Assembly (NCBI RefSeq): GCF_001425355.1
Contig: NZ_LMQN01000015.1
Coordinates: forward strand, 543,862 to 607,861
DNA: 64,000 nt
Direction of reading: 5' to 3'
From: Chryseobacterium sp. Leaf405
GTDB taxonomy: Bacteria; Bacteroidota; Bacteroidia; Flavobacteriales; Weeksellaceae
Part shown: positions 44,101 through 52,679 of the stretch, in pieces
Layout of the letters: every line of letters starts with the position of its first letter
Numbering within the stretch: the stretch's first letter is position 1
Translations under genes and position numbers: made by a program
The notes under the pieces: generated by a model
Database searches by the model: none
Seen by the model: only the letters and a program-made list of their open reading frames with translations
What the model was told of the DNA's origin: nothing

Positions 44101-44329
44101 TGCTGAAATTGCTCTGGCTATCAAAAACATTATTGATACAATGATTATGGATGGAAACAAAGCAATTGTAGACTGGAAGTCTAACACAGACTTAGAAATG
44201 CAGATTTTGAATGAGTTAGACGATTATTTTTATAGTATTTCTTTAGAATTAGATAAATCAATCCCTTTCGAATTATTAGATCCATTCATCGAAGAGGTTA
44301 TTAAAATAGCTAAGAAGCAAATACATTAA
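41120..44329 (+). CDS. hsdR: Type I restriction endonuclease subunit HsdR
   Basis: A 1069-aa motor-nuclease. The nuclease domain has R-P-D-L-I-L-F-I-N-G-I-P-L-V-I-I-E-C-K-S (~153-172; D..E-x-K). The helicase domains have a Walker A G-S-G-K-S (~347-351), the DEAD-type L-I-D-E-G-H-R-S-Q (~443-451) and the S-A-T-like F-T-G-T-P-L (~472-477). The C-terminal helical part binds HsdM/HsdS. It cuts unmethylated foreign DNA after translocation. It overlaps the following DUF45 gene by 1 bp and is 6 kb from hsdS because defence genes lie between them. Confidence 0.95.
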   Translation: MIPSYIEDHISQIPAIQLLINLGYNYLSPDEALELRDGRKNNVILTSVLKEQLQKINKIDYKGGIHDFSDGNIALAINEIKELPIHLGFINANQHFYDLITLGKSFEQNIAGDRKSFSFKYIDWDTPSNNIFHVSEEFSVLRTNRSDTYRPDLILFINGIPLVIIECKSNAIKSPVEEGVSQHLRNQQEDGIRDLYTYSNLVLSLAVNEAKYATTATPKEFWSVWTEKFSTQKEEENYTKVLFDLKQKELPHNNSTEIFKTRYYSTIKHFKELNKLEKEVTSQDRLLYNLCRPERLLKLMFRFILFDDGIKKICRYQQYFAITKTMKRIEKIGSDGKRKGGVIWHTQGSGKSLTMVMLAEMIALSKKIKNQKIILVTDRIDLNSQITETFQKCNIPVEEAGTGKHLIELIKSPSDAVITTIINKFKAAINQEPEGFNSPEIFVLIDEGHRSQYKTFNVKMQKTFPNGCFIAFTGTPLMKSEKNTADKFGGIIDEYTIKDAVDDKAVVPLLYEGRHNSITVNEKPLDNFFDKVSEPLTKYGKAGLKRKYSSKNAINKADQVIYDRAWDISEHFADFVQGTKFKAQLVTPNKTSAILYRKYLNEIGKVKAEVIISGSDTRENHIDAFEENENLVQSFHKSMMDKYGTQEKYEKSIINAFKKQEYPEIIIVVDKLLTGFDAPNNRVLYLTRSLKEHTLLQAIARVNRVAEGKDYGLIIDYYGNLENLDRAIETYTSRDGLDEKDVKGSVTNVEDIILQLPQMHSEVWDIFKSIKNKYDAESYAKLLGDEEVRHIYYEKLSGFLRLFNLAMSTVLFNDVKNDEVIEKYRKDSKFFIKLRIDVKRRYFDDIDFKEYEPQVQKLIDKHITTDGEILKITQPIDIFNKQERDDEVEKLIGKAAKADHIASRTSKGINIKMDEDPIFYKKLSELIIQTIQDYKQSRIDETEYLNRIKDIEERFQSGKQDNVPKIIEGNSIAIAFYNFINDKLVNFLIEKEKNAEIALAIKNIIDTMIMDGNKAIVDWKSNTDLEMQILNELDDYFYSISLELDKSIPFELLDPFIEEVIKIAKKQIH

Positions 44330-45030
44330 TGAAAGAAATTGATTTTAAGTACGGAAGTAGATTGATCAAGGCGGATTTACAATATTCGGATAGAAAATCT
44401 ATTGGATTACGTGTTTTTCCGGAAGGAAATATTTTAATTACGGCACCCACAGAGACTTCAGTTGAGAAGATTATAGAAAAAGTAAAACCAAAATCTAAAT
44501 GGATTATTGATCAGCAAAGGGCTTTTGAATTATACAAGCCATTCACAACAGAAAGGAACTATATAGCAGGAGAAACTCATCGATACCTAGGAAGACAATA
44601 CAAATTAGTCATCAATAAGATAGAGAAAGGAAAAACAACAGTTTCACTAGCAAAAGGTCTTATGACAATTACCACCTCTAAAGATAATATTGAAAGGATT
44701 ATTTTAGATTTTTACAAGGATCGAGCAGGAGCAATTTTTGAGGAAATATTAGAAAATTTAAAACAAAAGTTCCCGCAGTTTGATGCTTTTGAAACAATAT
44801 TATCTCATAAATATCTAAAAAAAAGATGGGGAAGCTGTTCAATCAATGGCTCAATTTTATTAAACACCGAATTGATAAAAGCAAGCAAGGCCTGCATTGA
44901 ATATGTAGTTTTACACGAGCTTTGTCATTTAATCCATCCCAATCATTCAAAAGAGTTTTATCAATTACTGGAACATCTATTTCCTAATTGGGAAAAAGTA
45001 AAAAACAAGTTAGAACAGAGTTTAGCTTAA
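44329..45030 (+). CDS. YgjP-like (DUF45) metallopeptidase
   Basis: A 233-aa protein with the zinc motif H-E-L-C-H (V-V-L-H-E-L-C-H-L-I-H-P-N-H-S-K-E-F-Y) at ~197-201 and a third ligand candidate H206, plus R-W-G-S-C-S (~161-166), both diagnostic of DUF45/SprT-like peptidases. Such genes often end type I R-M operons; the substrate is unknown. It is the last gene of the integrative element. Confidence 0.88.
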   Translation: MKEIDFKYGSRLIKADLQYSDRKSIGLRVFPEGNILITAPTETSVEKIIEKVKPKSKWIIDQQRAFELYKPFTTERNYIAGETHRYLGRQYKLVINKIEKGKTTVSLAKGLMTITTSKDNIERIILDFYKDRAGAIFEEILENLKQKFPQFDAFETILSHKYLKKRWGSCSINGSILLNTELIKASKACIEYVVLHELCHLIHPNHSKEFYQLLEHLFPNWEKVKNKLEQSLA

Positions 45031-45155
45031 TTATTAGTGAATATTAAGTATAAAAATTGGAGTTTATCAATGTTTTAAATAGAAATATGTAAAATAATAG
45101 ATGATATAAAGGTTAATGTTCAGTATGTATTTCCAAAAAGAATACTGGTAAATCA

Positions 45156-45171
45156 GTCCCTTATTTGTACC
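45156..45171. repeat. Candidate attR of the integrative element
   Basis: GTCCCTTATTTGTACC, 14 of 16 matches to 19305-19320. With it the element would be ~25.9 kb, ending ~125 bp after the last restriction-modification gene. Confidence 0.5.
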
Positions 45172-45251
45172 ATTAAATCATAATTAATTCATTATCAGTA
45201 TTGGTTATTTTTGAAGAAGAAAATAATAAAAGTCACAGACTTTAAAAATAG

Positions 45252-45283
45252 AATCCCCGGGCGAAAACTTGGGGATTTTTTTG
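45252..45283 (+). terminator. Terminator between the element and susC
   Basis: AATCCCC (45252-45258) and GGGGATT (45271-45277) pair over a 12-nt loop, followed by T-rich sequence. A near-identical terminator follows susD at 50134. The remaining ~340 bp up to susC (45284-45627) are A/T-rich and presumably hold its promoter; no convincing -33/-7 pair was found. Confidence 0.7.
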
Positions 45284-45627
45284 TGACTAAAATTTTGAAT
45301 TAATTTGTGATTAGGTGATAAAGTACCATTTTGTAAACTTTTTTTATTATAATTATTCCTAAATTAAGACTGTTTATTATGATTTTTCTATGACGAATGT
45401 AAATTATATATTGAGTATTTGTATAGAAATGAGATAAAAAATTAATTATTTAATATTGCTGTTTTGTTAATAAATTGTTAACAGGTAACTACAGGATAGC
45501 AGAAATTTGTGATAAGTATACTTTTATAAAAATCAAAATATGAGAAATATCATGTATTTCAAGATTTAACTTTTCTCTTATTTAATTTCATGAAAGTATA
45601 TAACAATTAATAATCACGAATCAAGGA

Positions 45628-48546
45628 ATGAAGAAATCTATAGTAACACTAGGTATTCTGTTAAGTACCGCAGGTTTTATCTTCGCACAGGAAAAACAAT
45701 CGACCGGTACACCCAAGAAGCAGGACAGTACGAAAATCAATAATAAAACTAAAGATATTGAGGAAGTAGTGATTATTGCCTACGGTACGCAGAAAAAAGG
45801 AGAGGTTACAGGTGCTGTCGGTAAAGTAAATACGTCAACTTTCAAAGATCGTCCTATTGCCAGAGTTGATCAGGCATTAACTGGTCAGATTGCGGGGGTT
45901 AAAACCCGTGCAACTTCAGGAAAGCCGGGAGAGCCATTAGAAATCAGAGTTCGTGGTACCGCTTCCATTTCGGCAAGTAATTCGCCTCTTTATGTAGTTG
46001 ATGGGATGGTAGTGGATGATATGGCGAACATTTCTCCGGATGATGTGCAATCGATTGACGTGCTTAAAGACGCTGCTTCTACGGCGATGTACGGATCCCG
46101 AGGTTCAAACGGAGTTGTTATTGTTACCACTAAAAAAGGAGCTTCAGGTAAACCGTCTTTCAGTTTTTCACAATATTATGGAGTTCAGACTATCGAGAAG
46201 AAACTTGATATCATGACCAGTTCAGAGTGGATTGATTTTGCAACTGAAGCAATCAATAAAAGATGGACAGCTTTAGCCCCTGGAAATTTAGCTTCAGACA
46301 GTTATGAGAAAAGAGCGCAATATTTTAATTTGGCCAATACTACAGACTATAATCTGGCCAACATCCAATACATGGTTGACCCACGATGGGGAACTGATAA
46401 GGTAAAGTATATCGACTGGCAAGACGAATTCTATCGTCCGGCTGCCATTCAGAATTATCAGCTTGCCGTAAGAGGGGGTGGTAAAGGAATAAAATATGCC
46501 ATCTCAGGAGCTTATTTTGATCAGGAAGGTTTGGCGATTAATACAGGTTTCAACAGATTTAATCTAAGTGCAGCCATTGATGTAAATCTTTCAGATAAAT
46601 TAAAAGCAGGAATTACTTTACGACCAAGTTACTCGAAAAGTTATGGAGCTACTGTTGATGGAAAAGACAATACTGCTCACAAAATGTTATCGATGGTTCC
46701 TGTTGCCGAGCTGGGCGCAGGCGTTTATACCAATTTCTGGAACAACTTACAATACAGATGGGCAGGTTCTACTCAAAGTCCGATTGGGTTAATGGAAAAC
46801 ACAACCAATGATACTAACGAATTTAGATTATTATCAAGTTTGTATGTCTCTTATGATATTTTACCGGGTTTAAATTTTAAATTATCAGGAGGGGCAACCA
46901 ATAACTTTAATACAAACACAGGTTATACACCAACGTTTAATTTAATTAACAACGTTCCGGGTCAGGTAAGTATAGGAAGCAGAAGAACGGTAAACTACAA
47001 CAGGTATTTAGGGGAGGGTTTATTAAGCTACAGAAAATCTTTCGGAAGTCATGAATTGGATGCTATCGCAGGATACAGCGCAGAAAATTACAGAACAACA
47101 ACTCAGTACAACAGAAACAGAGGTTTCCCTAACGATGATTTAAAGACATTCAACTTCAACCAGTCGGTAGCTGTTTTAAATTCTGAATATACCGCTTCAG
47201 AGTGGATGCTGGTTTCCATGTTCGGGCGTGTAAACTACAATTATAAAGGTAAGTATATGCTTTCTGCGAGTATTCGTAGAGACGGGTCTTCAAGATTTGG
47301 CTGGAACAACCTTTGGGGAACTTTTGCCGCATTTGGCGGAGGCTGGAAAATCGACAAGGAAGAATTTTTACAAAATCAAACCTGGCTGAGCAACCTGAAA
47401 CTGAGATACAGCTGGGGAGAAAACGGAAACAATTCTATCGGGGAATACAGAGCATTCGGAACACTCACAGGAGGTAACTACTCATTTGGAGGGGCAGTTT
47501 CTACAGGTTTAGTTCCTAATACAATTGAAAACCCAGATCTTACCTGGGAAAAAACAAAATCTTCTGATTTCGGTTTGGAAGTAGGTTTGTTTAAAAGAAT
47601 CGATTTGACTGCAGATTATTATATCAAAAATACCAAAGACCTTCTTCTTCAGGAACCTATTGCCTCAGTTAGCGGATATAACACGATATGGAGGAATGTA
47701 GGTTCTGTACGAAATACAGGTTTGGAATTAGATTTAAGTACAAGAAACTTAGTGGGCGCATTCAAATGGAATACTTCTGCCAACATCGCATTTAATAATA
47801 ACAAAGTTACGAAGTTAGGAAATAACAATAAGCCGATTCCGGCAGGTTTCAGCGATCTTACCAATATTATCCAGGTGGGTGAGGAGCTGAATTCTTTCTA
47901 TCTTTATGAAGCAACGGGGGTACTTTCGAGTGCTGACATCGCTAATGCAGGTGTGGCAAAAACAGTAGGAGCTATTGCAGGTGACGTTAAATATAGAGAC
48001 GTAAATGGGGATGGTAAAATTGATGAGAACGACCGTCATATCATCGGTGGTCCAACTCCAGATTATTACTGGGGCTTTACCAATACATTCTCTTATAAAA
48101 ATTTCGATTTGTCGGTGTTTTTCCAGGGGCAGAAAGGAGGCTATAGCTATGCGTTGCTAGGTAGAGCAATCGACCGTACGAGTATGGGAACTACCCAAAA
48201 TGTGATGGGGAACTGGGCAAACCGTTGGCGTTCTGATGCGGATCCGGGAGATGGAAAAACACCTAGACTGGATGGTACTACAGGAGGTTTGTTAGATACA
48301 AGATGGCTGTATGATGCTACTTATATTCAGTTGAAAAACATTACGCTTGGGTATAGTTTCGATAAAGAACTTACTGAAAAACTCAAAATTTCAAACCTCA
48401 GACTCTATGTGAGTTTAGAAAATGTCTGGAGAAAAGATCACTATTATGGTGGCTACAACCCCGAATCTGTACAATCGGACGGTACCGATTACGGAGCATA
48501 TCCTAATGCAAAAGTCTATATGATGGGCTTAAACTTTAACTTCTAA
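45628..48546 (+). CDS. SusC/RagA-type TonB-dependent outer-membrane transporter
   Basis: A 972-aa outer-membrane protein. Signal peptide 1-20. A TonB-box-like segment with V-V-I-I-A-Y-G-T-Q-K-K (~48-58) precedes the plug domain (~60-170, with R-G-T-A-S-I-S-A-S-N-S-P-L-Y-V-V-D-G-M and A-A-S-T-A-M-Y-G-S-R-G-S-N-G-V-V). The beta-barrel follows and ends in N-F-N-F. The carboxypeptidase-D-like N-terminal domain of many SusC proteins is missing. It imports a glycan, peptide or other nutrient with the SusD lipoprotein encoded 10 bp downstream. Confidence 0.92.
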   Translation: MKKSIVTLGILLSTAGFIFAQEKQSTGTPKKQDSTKINNKTKDIEEVVIIAYGTQKKGEVTGAVGKVNTSTFKDRPIARVDQALTGQIAGVKTRATSGKPGEPLEIRVRGTASISASNSPLYVVDGMVVDDMANISPDDVQSIDVLKDAASTAMYGSRGSNGVVIVTTKKGASGKPSFSFSQYYGVQTIEKKLDIMTSSEWIDFATEAINKRWTALAPGNLASDSYEKRAQYFNLANTTDYNLANIQYMVDPRWGTDKVKYIDWQDEFYRPAAIQNYQLAVRGGGKGIKYAISGAYFDQEGLAINTGFNRFNLSAAIDVNLSDKLKAGITLRPSYSKSYGATVDGKDNTAHKMLSMVPVAELGAGVYTNFWNNLQYRWAGSTQSPIGLMENTTNDTNEFRLLSSLYVSYDILPGLNFKLSGGATNNFNTNTGYTPTFNLINNVPGQVSIGSRRTVNYNRYLGEGLLSYRKSFGSHELDAIAGYSAENYRTTTQYNRNRGFPNDDLKTFNFNQSVAVLNSEYTASEWMLVSMFGRVNYNYKGKYMLSASIRRDGSSRFGWNNLWGTFAAFGGGWKIDKEEFLQNQTWLSNLKLRYSWGENGNNSIGEYRAFGTLTGGNYSFGGAVSTGLVPNTIENPDLTWEKTKSSDFGLEVGLFKRIDLTADYYIKNTKDLLLQEPIASVSGYNTIWRNVGSVRNTGLELDLSTRNLVGAFKWNTSANIAFNNNKVTKLGNNNKPIPAGFSDLTNIIQVGEELNSFYLYEATGVLSSADIANAGVAKTVGAIAGDVKYRDVNGDGKIDENDRHIIGGPTPDYYWGFTNTFSYKNFDLSVFFQGQKGGYSYALLGRAIDRTSMGTTQNVMGNWANRWRSDADPGDGKTPRLDGTTGGLLDTRWLYDATYIQLKNITLGYSFDKELTEKLKISNLRLYVSLENVWRKDHYYGGYNPESVQSDGTDYGAYPNAKVYMMGLNFNF

Positions 48547-48556
48547 TTTTATTATA

Positions 48557-50095
48557 ATGAAAACAATACAAATTAAAAATAAATTTCTTTTACCATTGAA
48601 TTTTAAAACTTTAGGCAAGGCTCTGATTTTTGGTGCACTTACGATGGGTGCCGTGAGCTGTGAAAAAGACCTAATGCTTGAGCCGGAGAATAATATCACA
48701 CAAACTTCTTTTTACACTACAGAACTGCAGATTCAACAGGCGGTTTCCGGAGTGTATTCTGCGATGATCAATGCTTCCTCAAGAGGTGGTTATGATGTGA
48801 ATTTCTACCTTTTAGCATCAGAGGTTCGTTCGAATAACTTCAACGCCATTTCTCAAAATGGAAACAGAGATTATTTTGCGATCAACCGTTTTCAGGATAC
48901 TTCTTCAACCGAAGAGATGTCAATTCTTTGGGATGATGCGTATCAATTGGTGAGCTATGCCAACAATATTTTGGCAAGAATCGACGAGGTTCCTTTTGCA
49001 GACAATGCAACGAAAGAGCAGTACCGTGCAGAAACTAAATTTTTAAGAGCTTACGCTTATTTTGAATTAATGCGAATGTTCGGAAAAGTTCCTTTAATCG
49101 ATCATCCGATGACTCCGACAGAAGCGGCTGCAGTTCCCAGAACTAATCTTCAAACCTTGTATGATTTTATCACATCAGAAATTGAAGCATCTGTTGCAGG
49201 GCTGAAAAATACCTATGATGCAAAAAATAAAGGAAGAATTACCAAATCAGCGGCTCATGCCATGCTGGGTAGAATGTATCTTACAGGATATGGATATCCT
49301 TTGAATAACAGTTCTTACCTTACCAAAGCCAAAGACCATTTATTTGCGGTTATTCAGGTGGAAGGTCAGTATGTAACCTTTGCACCAAATTATGCAGATC
49401 TTTTCAAAAGTGCTAATGACAATAAGTATCATCTTTTTGAAATCCAGCATATCAGCGGAGGGGTCTCTCAGGGATCTTACTTACCAAGTTATGTATCTCC
49501 GAACTTTGGGGTAAGTGATCCTCTTTACAATTCACAGAGCAGTCTTTATAGTTCTTCGGAGCTGGGAGTTTCAACGTCACTTCTCAATGCCTATGAAACA
49601 GGTGATTTAAGAAAAAACCTTACTGTAAAAACTTCATTTATTGCAGCAAATGGTCAGCCGGATAATGCTAATTATTTTATTAAATTCCGTGAGCCGGGAC
49701 TGGTAGTCAGTAACCGTTATGATTGGCCAATCAATTTCCCGATTATTCGTTATGCTGATGTGCTTTTAATGTACGCAGAAGTTTTAAATAATCAAGGAAG
49801 TACAGCTATCGCCGTTCCTTATCTGAACAGAATCCGTCAGAGAGCAGGTCTTACCGCCCTTCCAACATCAATGACGGCTGCAGATTTTACGACTGCTTTA
49901 AGAAGAGAAAGAAGATCAGAATTTGCCGGAGAAGGTGTTTACTGGCATGATCTGGTAAGATGGAATACCGGCGTAAGTGTAATCAACGCGGCTGCTGCTG
50001 CAAACAACTATAATTTTACAATTACCACCAACGATTATTTATATCAGATTCCGCTGAACCAGGTTCAGATAGCGGGATATGAACAAAATCCTTAA
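48557..50095 (+). CDS. SusD/RagB-type nutrient-binding lipoprotein
   Basis: A 512-aa lipoprotein with a longer N-terminal region; the lipobox-like V-S-C is at ~33-35 (A-V-S-C-E-K-D). SusD features are S-F-Y-T-T-E-L-Q-I-Q-Q-A-V-S-G-V-Y, R-A-Y-A-Y-F-E-L-M-R-M-F-G-K-V-P-L, and at the end L-N-R-I-R-Q-R-A-G-L and R-R-E-R-R-S-E-F-A-G-E-G. It caps the SusC barrel at the cell surface and captures the substrate. The substrate cannot be read from the sequence and no carbohydrate enzymes lie nearby. Confidence 0.92.
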   Translation: MKTIQIKNKFLLPLNFKTLGKALIFGALTMGAVSCEKDLMLEPENNITQTSFYTTELQIQQAVSGVYSAMINASSRGGYDVNFYLLASEVRSNNFNAISQNGNRDYFAINRFQDTSSTEEMSILWDDAYQLVSYANNILARIDEVPFADNATKEQYRAETKFLRAYAYFELMRMFGKVPLIDHPMTPTEAAAVPRTNLQTLYDFITSEIEASVAGLKNTYDAKNKGRITKSAAHAMLGRMYLTGYGYPLNNSSYLTKAKDHLFAVIQVEGQYVTFAPNYADLFKSANDNKYHLFEIQHISGGVSQGSYLPSYVSPNFGVSDPLYNSQSSLYSSSELGVSTSLLNAYETGDLRKNLTVKTSFIAANGQPDNANYFIKFREPGLVVSNRYDWPINFPIIRYADVLLMYAEVLNNQGSTAIAVPYLNRIRQRAGLTALPTSMTAADFTTALRRERRSEFAGEGVYWHDLVRWNTGVSVINAAAAANNYNFTITTNDYLYQIPLNQVQIAGYEQNP

Positions 50096-50133
50096 AATAT
50101 TTTTAGTTTTTTTATACATACTTAGTAAATTGG

Positions 50134-50164
50134 AATCCCCAAGCGTAAGCGAGGGGATTTTTTT
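50134..50164 (+). terminator. Terminator of the susC-susD operon
   Basis: AATCCCC (50134-50140) and GGGGATT (50153-50159) pair over a 12-nt loop, with a run of T after. On the opposite strand it lies beyond tssH, so it may serve both directions. Confidence 0.75.
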
Positions 50165-50188
50165 GTCAAATATTTATCTATTATAAAA

Positions 50189-52660
50189 TTACATTTTCTT
50201 CCAAATCAGTTCCTGATCAACAATGGAAACTTCAATATCATCACCATCTTTAAATTCTCCGGAAACAATTTTTTTAGCCAAAGGTCTTCTTAATCTTCCT
50301 CTGATAACACCTTTCAGCGGTCTTGCTCCATATTTTATATCATATCCTTCTGTCGATAAAAATTCTTTTGCTTCCTGAGTGATACTCAAATTGATATTTA
50401 ACCCTTTCGCTAAATCCAGCAATTCTTTTTTCAGGTGAATTTCAAATATTTTCAGTGCATTATTTTTACTGATCGGTGCAAACGGAATAGTTTCTGTCAA
50501 TCTTCCTAAAAATTCTGGTCTGAAAAAACGGCTCATCATTTCCAGTAATTTGGAAGATTGTGGAATTTCACCATTTCCGAAAGATTCGACAATAAATTCG
50601 GAACCGATATTTGAAGTGAACAAAATAATAGCATTGGAAAAATCCCCTTCTTTACCTAATCGGTCATGCAGTTTTCCTTCATCCATAATTTGTAAAAAAA
50701 CATCGAAAACAGAGGTATGCGCTTTTTCAATTTCATCAAAAAGAACAATAGAATAAGGCTTTTGTCTGATCTTATTCACCAAAAGTCCACCTTCTTCATA
50801 ACCCACATATCCCGGAGGCGCTCCATACAATAACGCTGCGGAATGTTCTTCTTTAAACTCGGACATATCGAAACGGATAATGGCATTTTCATCCTGAAAT
50901 AAAAATTCCGCCAAAGATTTTGCTAACTCTGTTTTTCCGGTTCCAGTTGGTCCCAAAAAGAAAAAAGAACCGATGGGCTGCCCGGCTTTACTCAATCCCG
51001 AACGGGTTTCCAACACAGCTTCCGAAACAATGGTGATGGCATGATCCTGCCCGACAACTCTTTTAGCCAAAACCCCTTCCATTTCGTTAAGTCTTTGTTT
51101 TTCTTCTTCTTTAAGTTTCCCTATTGGAATATTAGTTTTTTGAGAAATGATTAATGCTAAATCAAAATCGGTGATATGAGTTCTTTTTTCCTGTGCGATT
51201 TTCTCCGTTTTTTCGATAAGATTTCTTGCATAGGTTAAAAGAAGATCGCTGTTTTCAAATTCGGGAATTTCATTTTCTTCCTGAATAGTATCTGCTGTAC
51301 TGATGAGGTATTTTGTTTTTTCAACCAAATCTTTCAATAACCAGTCTGAATGCATTTTTCTTTCATTTTCAAAATAATTATTTATATTATCTTCAAGATG
51401 AATGATTCTCGTTACCAAATGATTTCTTTCCTTTAAAAAAGATTCGCCAGCCGTTTTTAAAACTGACATCGTGTGATCAATCAAATCAATAGCAGAAGCG
51501 GGAAGGCTTTTTTCCTTCATATATCGTTGGGAAAGTCTTATGGCTTCTTTCATCGTTTGATCATCGATACTGATTTTATGATGAACTTGATAATCTTCTA
51601 ATGTCTGCTTCAACATTCTGAAATGAATTTCGTCGGTGCTTTCCTCCAGCTTCAGAAGCTCAAACATTCCTGCAAGCCCCTGTTCTTTTTCAATTTTTTT
51701 GGTGTATTCTTCTATCGTTGAAGTTGCGATTAAGGTAAGACCATTGGATAATTCACTCTTTAACAAATTAATAATTACCGAATCTGAACCGTGACTTCCG
51801 AATAATGAATGAAATTCTTCAATAATCAGGACTGATTTGGGAATCGCTTTCATTTCCTGTGCAATATTTTTGATGCGGTCTTCAATTTCTCCCTTGTAAG
51901 ATGCACCTGCAATCAGTGCTCCCATATCAAGCTCAAAAATCTCCAAACCACTCAATATATCTGGAATTTGTTTGAGTAAGACTTTTTGCACAAAACCTTC
52001 TATCAATGCAGTTTTGCCAACACCATTATCTCCTATAATAAGAACATTTTGCTTGCTGTAACGGCATAAAATCTCCGTAATTTTATTAATCTCTGTATCT
52101 CTTCCGACAAGCAGTTCTTTCCTGTTTTTTTTCTTGACTTTATCTTTCGTATTGATACAATATTTCTGAGTAAATCCTTTACTTGATTTTTTTATAGGTT
52201 CGGCGGTGCCTGTCATATTTTCTTCTCCAAAAACGGAAATCTCTTTTAATAATTCATTTCGAGTTACCGGAAATGTTTTCATCTGATCAAAACTGAAAGC
52301 TACACCCGGCGAGCTTATGGCCGTCATTATCGCAAAGAGAGAGATTTCCTGTTCGTCCAAAATTTCTCTTATCTGCTCTGCTTCAGCAAAAATTTCATCA
52401 ATAACCTCATCGAGTTCACAGGAATATCTGTTGGGTGATTTCGGTAATTCTTCGATACGCACTTCCGCCCATTCTTCCAGGTAAAAAACATCGACGCCGA
52501 GATTTTCCAAATGTTTTAGCAGTGATAAATCTCTGTTAAGCATTGCTTTCAATAAGTGAGCTCCCGTATAATAGGCGTTAAGGTTTTCTCTTCCTATTTT
52601 CTGTGCAATAGTAAGGGCTTTGGTTACCTCCGGGCTGTAAGTAATTTCTTCTTGATTCAT
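50189..52660 (-). CDS. tssH: T6SS sheath-recycling ATPase TssH (ClpV)
   Basis: An 823-aa AAA+ protein of ClpV type. Clp N-domain ~1-145. First AAA domain with Walker A G-D-N-G-V-G-K-T (~210-217). Coiled middle domain (~400-480). Second AAA domain with G-P-T-G-T-G-K-T-E (~573-581), V-L-F-D-E-I-E-K-A and the D2-small domain to the end. It disassembles the contracted TssB-TssC sheath for reuse. It is transcribed with the PKD protein upstream, divergent from the rest of the cluster. Confidence 0.88.
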   Translation of the reverse strand: MNQEEITYSPEVTKALTIAQKIGRENLNAYYTGAHLLKAMLNRDLSLLKHLENLGVDVFYLEEWAEVRIEELPKSPNRYSCELDEVIDEIFAEAEQIREILDEQEISLFAIMTAISSPGVAFSFDQMKTFPVTRNELLKEISVFGEENMTGTAEPIKKSSKGFTQKYCINTKDKVKKKNRKELLVGRDTEINKITEILCRYSKQNVLIIGDNGVGKTALIEGFVQKVLLKQIPDILSGLEIFELDMGALIAGASYKGEIEDRIKNIAQEMKAIPKSVLIIEEFHSLFGSHGSDSVIINLLKSELSNGLTLIATSTIEEYTKKIEKEQGLAGMFELLKLEESTDEIHFRMLKQTLEDYQVHHKISIDDQTMKEAIRLSQRYMKEKSLPASAIDLIDHTMSVLKTAGESFLKERNHLVTRIIHLEDNINNYFENERKMHSDWLLKDLVEKTKYLISTADTIQEENEIPEFENSDLLLTYARNLIEKTEKIAQEKRTHITDFDLALIISQKTNIPIGKLKEEEKQRLNEMEGVLAKRVVGQDHAITIVSEAVLETRSGLSKAGQPIGSFFFLGPTGTGKTELAKSLAEFLFQDENAIIRFDMSEFKEEHSAALLYGAPPGYVGYEEGGLLVNKIRQKPYSIVLFDEIEKAHTSVFDVFLQIMDEGKLHDRLGKEGDFSNAIILFTSNIGSEFIVESFGNGEIPQSSKLLEMMSRFFRPEFLGRLTETIPFAPISKNNALKIFEIHLKKELLDLAKGLNINLSITQEAKEFLSTEGYDIKYGARPLKGVIRGRLRRPLAKKIVSGEFKDGDDIEVSIVDQELIWKKM

Positions 52661-52679
52661 CGTAATGTGTTTTGTGTTT

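Noticed and set aside
45284..45627. Guide target of the putative dCas12f RNA in front of susC
   Set aside because: Reading both strands I found no run matching the proposed 20-nt guide.
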